From Natrarchaeobius oligotrophus (GTDB taxonomy: Archaea > Halobacteriota > Halobacteria > Halobacteriales > Natrialbaceae), in contig NZ_REFZ01000003.1 in assembly GCF_003841465.1 (NCBI RefSeq), positions 1 through 64,000 on the forward strand: DNA of 64,000 nucleotides, written 5' to 3'. Below, piece after piece: positions 57,756 through 64,000 of the stretch. The position numbers and the translations under genes are program-made. The stretch's first letter is position 1. Every line of letters starts with the position of its first letter. Below the pieces are notes generated by a model that was not told the DNA's origin, did no database searches, and saw only the letters and a program-made list of their open reading frames with translations.

Positions 57756-58847
57756 ATGTACGATTTCGTCGTCGTGGGGGTCGGGCCGACCGGGGCCCGG
57801 TTCGCACGACGGGCCGCCGAAAAGGGGTTCGACGTCCTCGCACTCGAGAAAGGGCGGATCGGCAAGCCCCTGGCCTGTTCGGGACACGTCAGCACCGACG
57901 TCTGGGAGTTCACGGGCCCGGGTGCGCGGGAGACGCTGTTTCAAAACGAGATCCACGGCGCGCGCTTTCACGTCGGCGGACCGCACAGCGACGCCTACCC
58001 CTTTTACAAGCGCGAAGTCGCCTCCAACGTGATCGACCGGGTCGGACTGGATCGCCACCTCGCTGACCTCGCCTGCGAGGCGGGCGCGGACGTCCGCGAG
58101 CGTCACACCGTCACCGAGGTGTGCGAGCGTCGTGACCGGGTCGAGGTAGTCGTCAGCGGGCCGGACGGTACGGACCGGTTCGAGGCGAGGATGCTCGCCG
58201 GCTGCGACGGCCCGCGCTCGCGGGTCCGCGACGAACTCGAGTTGCCACAGCCGGGCGAGTTGTTACACGGCGTGCTCGCGTTCTCCGACGAGGGCGATCA
58301 CGCCGATTTCGTCGACGTCCACCTCACCGCACCGACGTTTTTCGCCTGGCGGATCCCCCGTGGCGAGGCGGGCGTCGAGTACGGGCTGGCGGCCCCGCCC
58401 GGCGTCCAGGTGACGAAGCACTTCGAGGAGCTGGTCGACGGCTACGAGATCGACGTCTCGCACCGGTGTTCGGGAGCGATTCCGATCGGGCCGCCGGATC
58501 GCGTGACGAGTCGGCGAACGTTTCTGCTCGGAGACGCGGCGGCCCAGACGAAACCGTTCACCGGCGGCGGGATCCTCTACGGGATGACCTGTGCCGACCA
58601 CGCCGCCAGGGAGATCGATCCCGAACGACCGGCGACGCTCGCCGCGTACGAACACGCCTGGCGCGACGACCTCGAGCGCGAGATGGAACTGGGCCACCTG
58701 ATCCGTCGGGCGTACTCGCTTTCCGAGCCCGTCCAGCACGTGGGACTGGGCGCGCTCTCGGGCGAAATCGGCGTCCACATGGACCGCCCAACGTCGCTCG
58801 CTTCGCCGGCGCACCTGAAGGCGCTGCTCTCGCGGCTGCGACCGTGA
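57756..58847 (+). CDS. Geranylgeranyl reductase-family flavoprotein
   Basis: A 363-residue FAD protein. The N-terminal motif is YDFVVVGVGPTGARFARRAAEKG, with LACSGHVS near residue 45 (a CxGH-like motif of the family), LAGCDGPRSRVR in the middle, and the second FAD motif TFLLGDAAAQTKPFTGGGILYGM towards the C-terminus. This matches digeranylgeranylglycerophospholipid reductases and related enzymes that saturate isoprenoid chains of archaeal membrane lipids and quinones. Which isoprenoid is reduced here is not certain, since haloarchaea carry several paralogues. Confidence 0.88.
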   Translation: MYDFVVVGVGPTGARFARRAAEKGFDVLALEKGRIGKPLACSGHVSTDVWEFTGPGARETLFQNEIHGARFHVGGPHSDAYPFYKREVASNVIDRVGLDRHLADLACEAGADVRERHTVTEVCERRDRVEVVVSGPDGTDRFEARMLAGCDGPRSRVRDELELPQPGELLHGVLAFSDEGDHADFVDVHLTAPTFFAWRIPRGEAGVEYGLAAPPGVQVTKHFEELVDGYEIDVSHRCSGAIPIGPPDRVTSRRTFLLGDAAAQTKPFTGGGILYGMTCADHAAREIDPERPATLAAYEHAWRDDLEREMELGHLIRRAYSLSEPVQHVGLGALSGEIGVHMDRPTSLASPAHLKALLSRLRP

Positions 58848-58971
58848 GCCGCTCGCAGTCGCGTCGACGCTCGCATCTAGCAGGTGCATCCGAACCCCGT
58901 CGCGTCGATAGTCGGCTACGGCGGCCGCCCAAACGACAGACGCAAGAGGGCGGTCGCACAACGACCGCGCA

Positions 58972-60441
58972 ATGACCGGCTGGCAGTCGGCCGCGGTGTC
59001 GTCCATTGCGAGCGTGCTCGAGCGTCTGGGCGTCATCGACGCCGAGCGGTTCCGTTCGACGATGGATCTCGCGTGGCCCCGCGTGATTACGGGGTTCGCG
59101 ATCATGTCCAAACAGACGGCCGACCTCGCGATGGTCGGCCTCGCCGTTGGCACCGCCGGGACCGCGGGACTCGCGTTCGCGCTCGCGTACTGGGGAGTGG
59201 TGTCGATGCTGGGGCTCGGACTGGCCGGGGGGACCGTGAGCCTCGTCTCGCAGAACTACGGCGGCGAGGAGACCGAACGCGCGTCGGTCGTCGTCACGCA
59301 GAGCGTCGTGCTCGCGGTGGCCTTCGCCGTCCCGATCGTGGTCGTCTTCCTCACGGTTCCCGATCAGTTAATCGGGCTCCTCGGTGCGGGACCCGACTCA
59401 CTCGCCCACGGCAGCACGTACCTCGCGTTCGTCGCACCGGCGGTCCTGTTCGAGATGCTGAACCTGATCGCCAGTCGAACCTACACGGGCGTCGGCGACA
59501 CATTTACCGAGATGGTCGCTCGAGCCGGCGGTGCCGTCCTCAACGTCCTCCTCAGCGGCGTCCTCATCTTCGGGTTCGGGATGGGTGTCGCGGGCGCGGC
59601 GATCGGCACCACCGTCTCGACCGGAATCGTGACGCTCGTTCTCGGCTGGGGAATGGTCGGACGCGCCTACGGCCACCTCGGAATGGAGGCGAGTCCCGTC
59701 CCGATCACGCGATCGGGACTGGGATTCGAGCCCTCGGTCGTCTCCCAGCTAATCGAGATTTCCGCACCCGAGATCGGTCGACGGCTCGCCCAGGGCGTCG
59801 TCGTGTTCCCGCTGCTGTGGATCGCCGCCTCGTTCGGGCCGGTGATCGTCACGGCGATCGAAGTCGGTCGCCGCGTCCGGGACCTCTCGAACAGCGTCAA
59901 CTGGGGGCTCTCGCTGGCCTCGAGTTCGCTCGTCGGCCAGCACCTCGGTGCCGGCGAAGAAACGGAGGCGGGTGCCTACGGCGCGGCGATCGTTCGGCTC
60001 GCGGTGGTGGTCTACACCGCCATCGCCGTCCTCGTCGTCGTCTTCGCCGAGCCGATCGCATCGCTGTTCGTCTCCGGCCCGGAGGAAGTGTCACAGGCCG
60101 CGATCTTCGTCGCCGTCGGGGCGATCAGCGCGATCGGGATGGGAATCGACGGCACCTCCGCGGGCGTCCTCCTGGGGGCCGGCGACACCAGGCTTCCCTT
60201 CGTCGCCTCGCTCGTCGGCCGCTACGTGTTCGCGCTGCCGGCCGCCGCGCTCGGGCTGGTGACGCCGCTGGGTGTCACTGCGCTCTATCTCGCGCTGTTG
60301 CTCGAGACGTACGTCCCCGGCGGCATCAACTACTGGCTGTTCCGCCGCGGACGATGGAAGGTGGTGAGCCGACGGTACCGGCCGTCCGCCGCGTCGGCGT
60401 CTTCTCCCGAGTCCGACGGGGACGCCGGTCCGGACTCCTAG
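58972..60441 (+). CDS. MATE-family multidrug exporter
   Basis: A 489-residue protein with twelve predicted helices in two halves: DLAMVGLAVGTAGTAGLAFALAYWG and SLVSQNYGGEETERASVV in the first, SSSLVGQHLGAGEETEAGAYG and GAGDTRLPFVASLVGRY in the second. MATE carriers export cationic compounds in exchange for Na+ or H+. The C-terminus is a short Ser/Pro-rich tail. It lies 124 bases after the flavoprotein gene on the same strand. The ATG at 58972 is the family start. Confidence 0.9.
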   Translation: MTGWQSAAVSSIASVLERLGVIDAERFRSTMDLAWPRVITGFAIMSKQTADLAMVGLAVGTAGTAGLAFALAYWGVVSMLGLGLAGGTVSLVSQNYGGEETERASVVVTQSVVLAVAFAVPIVVVFLTVPDQLIGLLGAGPDSLAHGSTYLAFVAPAVLFEMLNLIASRTYTGVGDTFTEMVARAGGAVLNVLLSGVLIFGFGMGVAGAAIGTTVSTGIVTLVLGWGMVGRAYGHLGMEASPVPITRSGLGFEPSVVSQLIEISAPEIGRRLAQGVVVFPLLWIAASFGPVIVTAIEVGRRVRDLSNSVNWGLSLASSSLVGQHLGAGEETEAGAYGAAIVRLAVVVYTAIAVLVVVFAEPIASLFVSGPEEVSQAAIFVAVGAISAIGMGIDGTSAGVLLGAGDTRLPFVASLVGRYVFALPAAALGLVTPLGVTALYLALLLETYVPGGINYWLFRRGRWKVVSRRYRPSAASASSPESDGDAGPDS

Positions 60442-60532
60442 TACCGCCTCTCACGCGGCCGCTGTCCGTCGGTTCCGGCACGCCCGGAGCGGGCTACGGT
60501 CCCGCCGATACGTCGACACAGCAGCGCTCGTA

Positions 60533-60928
60533 TCAGGAGTCCGATCCGATCACGCCGCAGGCGATCGCCGTCGGATCGACGATCTGCTCGCCGTCGACGG
60601 CGTCCGGCGCGAGTAACAGCACCGTCTCGTCGGGCATCCGTTCTTCCACCCGAACCGGACGGCCGAGTCGGTCCTCGAGATCCTCGCGGTCGTCGAGGTC
60701 GGCTTCTCGCTCGAGCAGGCTGTCAGCGTTGGCTCGCGAGAGCACGAACACGAGATCACCCGGCGGCACGTCCTCGCTCTCGGCCGTCTCGAGCAGCGTC
60801 GACAGCGAGCCGGGATCGACCCCCTCGAGCGATCGGATCGTCACGCGCTCGGTGTCCGAGCCGGCGGCGTCTTTCGACTGCGTGCGAACCCGCGAGACGA
60901 GCGCCGCGAAGTCGGTACTCGAGTCCAT
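60533..60928 (-). CDS. Conserved haloarchaeal protein, 131 aa
   Basis: A soluble acidic protein: MDSSTDFAALVSRVRTQSKD, then ESEDVPPGDLVFVLSRANADSLLE, a charged helix (READLDDREDLEDRLGRPVRV) and a C-terminal strand pair (ETVLLLAPDAVDGEQIVDPTAIACG). The R-x6-GRPVRV turn resembles KH-like RNA-binding domains, but this is weak. Not recognised as a known family. Convergent with the MATE gene. Confidence 0.65.
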   Translation of the reverse strand: MDSSTDFAALVSRVRTQSKDAAGSDTERVTIRSLEGVDPGSLSTLLETAESEDVPPGDLVFVLSRANADSLLEREADLDDREDLEDRLGRPVRVEERMPDETVLLLAPDAVDGEQIVDPTAIACGVIGSDS

Positions 60929-61117
60929 ACGGACGCTGGAACGCGGACGGCCGTCAGGCTGCGGCCGGCGGGTTCCGGTCGTCGAAATCCCGTCCGACCC
61001 CTGACGATCGAGGCTCGCTCCGTCCCGCACGCGCGTCCGGCGCGCTCGGACGTCGGCCGCTCGCAGGGCCGTCAGTGCGAGGCGACGGCGAACGGAAGAG
61101 CGTGGCGGTCGCGGCGG

Positions 61118-62641
61118 TTACAGGAAAAACTGATAGTAGTACGGGCTCACGAATCCCTCGACGAAGCCGGCGATCGCGAGCAGAATTCCGACGCCGACGA
61201 GCACCCAGAACGCCCGCTCGAGCGCGTCCGCGAACTCCTCGCGGTCGAGGCGACCGCGGAACGTCCGCCAGCCGACGACGCCGAGCCAGAGTCCGAGCGC
61301 GCTGGCGACGAAGATGGCCGGAATCTCGAATATTCCGTGCGGGACGACGAACGCGAGCAGTTCCATCGGCTCGACCTCGAGGCGCGAGAGCGAGCCCATC
61401 ATCACGCCGTTGAACAGTAACGACGCGAGCGCGGGGACGACGAGGGCAACGCCGCCGTAGGCCGTCGTGATCGCCACCAGCCAGTTGTTTCCGAAGAACT
61501 CGAGCGCCGCGGCCGGCGCGACGTGCCCCTCGAGTCGCGCGGCGATCGAGGTTTCGATTTCGCCGGCGACGGGATCCGCGAGCCGCCAGCCGACCCAGAA
61601 CGAGCCGACCGCGAGGACGACGACGAGCGCGTGGATGCCGGGCGTCTCCCGGACGAACGCGATCATCTCGGACCAGCCGCGTCGGATCCCGTCCCGAAAC
61701 TGCGTCCGAACCGATCGCTCGGGGGACGGGGGTGGCGACAATCTGTCACGGTAGCCGCCGTACAGGGCGGTCTTCAGCAGGTCCAGTGCGGGCAACAGGA
61801 TCGCGACCGAGACGAGCGAGGTGAACGCGACGATCTCGACCATCACGAGCAGGCTCGAGACGACCGAAATCGCCAGAAGCGAGCCGACCGAGATGACGTA
61901 GTAGAAGCCGGCGTCGATCGGTCGCCGCCGAACGAAGCCGGCGGTGTTGACGAGCGATCGGAGGATTCCCGCGTCGTCGACGACGACCGCTACCGGCGCG
62001 AACGCGAACAGCGCCCGGACGACTGCGAGCACGGCAATCAGGGCGAGCATCAGAAGCAACGCGACCAGCACCGAGAGGATCGGCGAGGCGATGGCGAGCG
62101 CGACGGAGGCGAACAGCGCGAACGCACCGATCGCGAGTATCGCGACCCACCACAGGACGAACTCGAAGATCGCGAGGCCGAGAAACCGCAGCGAGTACCG
62201 GCGGACGCCCGCGATCCCCGCCGCCGTCCCGCGTTCGTTCCGGAGACGCGCCTCGCAGGCGGCCAGTTGGCCGGCCGAGACGACGACGTAGAGGACGAGT
62301 ATCGTGAGAATCGTCGCGACGATCGTCGCGGCTGCCAGGGCGACGATCGGGAGCGTCACGACCTGCTCGACGATCGGTTCGAACTGCAGCGCCCACTCTT
62401 CGAACGCCTCGTCGCCCGCGTCCGGATCGGGCGGCGTCGTATCGATTCCCGCGAGCTGATCCGTCAGCCCCTCGAGCCGGCCGGTTGCCTCGAGGTATGC
62501 GTAGCCGATCAGCAGCCCGAAAAACAGGAACACTCGGGCGATTGCGGGGACGGCTGCGCCGAGCAGATACAGCGGGAGGAGGTCGCTCGGTCGACGACGA
62601 AGCGTCGCGACGACGGCGGAGACGGCGTCTGAAAGGACCAT
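61118..62641 (-). CDS. Membrane protein with SpoIIM domain
   Basis: A 507-residue membrane protein. The N-terminal two thirds form a polytopic region with about seven helices (LLPLYLLGAAVPAIARVFLFFG; DAGFYYVISVGSLLAISVVS). The last 180 residues match the stage II sporulation protein M / DUF95 domain: FGNNWLVAITTAYGGVALVVP, FNGVMMGSL, and the signature PHGIFEIPAIFVASALGLWLG. SpoIIM-like proteins in archaea have no spore role; they are linked to membrane remodelling or transport. The fusion with the N-terminal DUF4013-like half is common in haloarchaea. Confidence 0.82.
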   Translation of the reverse strand: MVLSDAVSAVVATLRRRPSDLLPLYLLGAAVPAIARVFLFFGLLIGYAYLEATGRLEGLTDQLAGIDTTPPDPDAGDEAFEEWALQFEPIVEQVVTLPIVALAAATIVATILTILVLYVVVSAGQLAACEARLRNERGTAAGIAGVRRYSLRFLGLAIFEFVLWWVAILAIGAFALFASVALAIASPILSVLVALLLMLALIAVLAVVRALFAFAPVAVVVDDAGILRSLVNTAGFVRRRPIDAGFYYVISVGSLLAISVVSSLLVMVEIVAFTSLVSVAILLPALDLLKTALYGGYRDRLSPPPSPERSVRTQFRDGIRRGWSEMIAFVRETPGIHALVVVLAVGSFWVGWRLADPVAGEIETSIAARLEGHVAPAAALEFFGNNWLVAITTAYGGVALVVPALASLLFNGVMMGSLSRLEVEPMELLAFVVPHGIFEIPAIFVASALGLWLGVVGWRTFRGRLDREEFADALERAFWVLVGVGILLAIAGFVEGFVSPYYYQFFL

Positions 62642-62716
62642 ACCGGAGAGACGGACTAATCTCAGTTAAACGAACCTATCGGAGACGGTACGTGAGAGGC
62701 GTCTCGCTCGAGCCGG

Positions 62717-62986
62717 TCAGTTGAACGTTCGATCGTCGAACCGATCGCCGTCCTCCTCGTCGATTCCGCCGGAGAGCCGCGGCGTGAATCCGCCGGTGAG
62801 GATAACGGCGACGACGATCAGCGCCGCCGCGAGGACGACGTAGTCGGCGCTCGGCTCGTAGCCGGCGAGTCCGGCGCCGGTCGAGACGACGAAGATGGTC
62901 ACCGCGAAGACGACCGTTGCGAGGAGACCGATGACGACGATTCCGACGACGCTCGCGAGGAGCCCCTTCAGGATGCGACGGATCAT
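62717..62986 (-). CDS. Small membrane protein, 89 aa
   Basis: Two membrane helices (about 5-37 and 48-68) in an 89-residue protein, starting MIRRILKGLLASVVGIVVIG and ending in an acidic tail (GGIDEEDGDRFDDRTFN). The family is not known. It lies between the SpoIIM-type gene and the MBL-like gene on the same strand, with gaps of 75 and 90 bases. Confidence 0.65.
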   Translation of the reverse strand: MIRRILKGLLASVVGIVVIGLLATVVFAVTIFVVSTGAGLAGYEPSADYVVLAAALIVVAVILTGGFTPRLSGGIDEEDGDRFDDRTFN

Positions 62987-63076
62987 GACGTCGCGTGCGG
63001 CTTCGCGGGCGGGATACGTAGTGATTGCGTGTTCGGACGACGGAGTCGCCCGGCGGCGACCCCGCGGTCGTCGTGG

Positions 63077-63793
63077 TCACGACCGCATCGCCGCGAACAG
63101 CGCGCGAACCTGGCTCGGTCCGTTTTCGACCACCGCACGGGGAAGTCGTCGCCTGGAGACGGCCAGCGCGTACTCGAGCGCTCGCGTTGCCTCGTCGAAG
63201 ACGCCCTCGCCGTGGCCGACGAGGACGCGCTCGGGTTCGAGGTCGGCCAGGCGGTCACGCGGCGGGTTCACCCGCCGGATCACGCCGGTTCCGAGTCGCT
63301 CGTCGCCGACGGTGTACGTGGGCGCCGTCGCGAGCGACTCGGGGACGTACAACGTGGCGTCCGCCTCGCGGTACAGCATCGCCTCCGACCACCCCGGCAT
63401 CGGTTCGCATCGCCGCAGTTCCAGCCCCGCGTCACCCGTTCCCGGTCGATCGGCGAACCGTTCGACGGACGCCTCGAGTCGCGCTTCGACTCGATCCATT
63501 CCGGGCCAGTCCGGAACCGACACGGGCACGTCGTACCGTCGAGCGAACCGATCGGCGTCTCTCGCGTGCCAGTTGAAACAGACGAGAACGCCCGCAACCG
63601 TTCCGAGTTCGTCGATCCGGTCGTCGACGTCGGGTGCCCAGAGCGGATCAACGAGCCAGACGCCGTCGTCACAGCGAACGGCGTGACTGGCTCGCTTCGC
63701 CCGCTCGCCGGGGTGGGCGATCCAGCCGAACCCGTCCGCCCAGCGATCGGTCGGTTCGAATCCCGCCGCGTCGGTCCGATCGTAGATGACCAT
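63077..63793 (-). CDS. MBL-like protein with degenerate metal site
   Basis: A 238-residue protein with the strand order of the metallo-beta-lactamase fold: AVRCDDGVWLVDPLWAP, VAGVLVCFNWHARDADRFARRYDVPVSV, TLYVPESLATAPTYTVGDERLG, ERVLVGHGEGVFDEATRALEYAL. The usual HxHxDH reads NWHARDADR, with only part of the ligands left, while the later VGHGEG is kept. Metal catalysis is doubtful or uses fewer ligands. Function unknown. It begins at ATG 63793; nothing is seen in the following 170 bases except the end of the next gene. Confidence 0.75.
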   Translation of the reverse strand: MVIYDRTDAAGFEPTDRWADGFGWIAHPGERAKRASHAVRCDDGVWLVDPLWAPDVDDRIDELGTVAGVLVCFNWHARDADRFARRYDVPVSVPDWPGMDRVEARLEASVERFADRPGTGDAGLELRRCEPMPGWSEAMLYREADATLYVPESLATAPTYTVGDERLGTGVIRRVNPPRDRLADLEPERVLVGHGEGVFDEATRALEYALAVSRRRLPRAVVENGPSQVRALFAAMRS

Positions 63794-63966
63794 CCTCCTC
63801 GACGTTCGGACGTCACTACCAGTACAGTTTCGAAACGCGTAACGAACGCAGCTCGAACTGACGACCTACTCGGTGGGAAACAGGTGTAAAACGAAAAAGT
63901 ACGGCAGGGAAACGGAGTGGTTCGCCGGGGAAACGCCTCCGCGAATCGGAGCGACCGGAGGGTCGC

Positions 63967-64000
63967 TCAGCCGAGGAGGTACCGAAGCTTCGGGTACCGC
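63967..64000 (-). CDS. C-terminal end of an unidentified gene
   Basis: The minus-strand frame running in from beyond the window ends RYPKLRYLLG at a TGA (63967-63969). Only ten residues are visible, not enough to identify a family. Confidence 0.4.
   Translation of the reverse strand, partial: RYPKLRYLLG

Overview
The window is a high-GC chromosomal stretch from a halophilic archaeon (class Halobacteria). The proteins are very acidic (Asp/Glu-rich, Lys-poor), many promoters are TATA boxes placed about 27 bases before leaderless starts, and the housekeeping genes are archaeal: eIF2-gamma, RNA polymerase subunit E' (Rpo7), Spt4, GTP-dependent dephospho-CoA kinase, a geranylgeranyl-reductase-type flavoprotein, AglJ/AglM N-glycosylation enzymes and an Orc1/Cdc6 paralogue. 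Gene families point towards the Natrialba/Natrinema side of the class, but the sequence alone does not settle the genus. No rRNA or CRISPR was seen; there is one tRNA (Asp, GTC).

Layout. 0-3.6 kb: CNNM-type membrane protein (partial), a glutaredoxin/cysteine-free redoxin pair, a lipoprotein, a threonylcarbamoyl-AMP synthase and a frameshifted zinc-ribbon membrane protein. 3.75-5.1 kb: an AT-rich island carrying a gene with the architecture of a halocin C8 precursor (Tat signal, long propeptide, ten-cysteine C-terminus), followed by a truncated membrane-protein tail. 5.5-9.2 kb: a sensor histidine kinase, an epoxide-hydrolase-like enzyme and a membrane sensor. 9.5-18.6 kb: an amine/amino-acid catabolism block with two class III aminotransferases, a BCCT transporter, an M20 amidohydrolase, RidA and proline dehydrogenase. 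18.6-24.5 kb: DUF502 protein, IlvE, and a copper-type set (CopCD fusion, His-rich beta-propeller lipoprotein, winged-helix regulator). 24.9-27.2 kb: a 44-residue membrane peptide convergent with a CHAT caspase-like protease. 27.4-34.9 kb: glycerol catabolism, glpABC on the minus strand (ending in an overlapping Orc1/Cdc6-like gene with a degenerate Walker A) divergent from glpK. 35-43.9 kb: MFS transporter, PIN remnant, HAD phosphatase, regulators, an AAA ATPase with a His-Asp tail, stress proteins and a DHH phosphoesterase. 43.9-46.7 kb: aglM and aglJ flanking a decayed VapB-like antitoxin. 46.8-52.4 kb: small conserved proteins, tRNA-Asp, an MBL-fold hydrolase and a winged-helix/zinc protein. 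52.6-54.25 kb: an IS1341-type (IS200/IS605 family) element whose tnpB is broken by two short double-hairpin inserts. 54.4-57.5 kb: the information-processing operon eif2g-PIN-rpo7-spt4-GDPCK. 57.7-64 kb: lipid-reductase flavoprotein, MATE exporter, SpoIIM-type membrane protein and an MBL-like protein.

The most unusual features are the halocin C8-like island; a dispersed palindromic element of about 92 bp, present in five copies, whose end supplies the stop codon of three genes; the double-hairpin inserts in tnpB, with a related hairpin inside glpC; the CHAT protease/small-peptide pair; and the ATPase-degenerate Orc1/Cdc6 paralogue translationally coupled to glpC.
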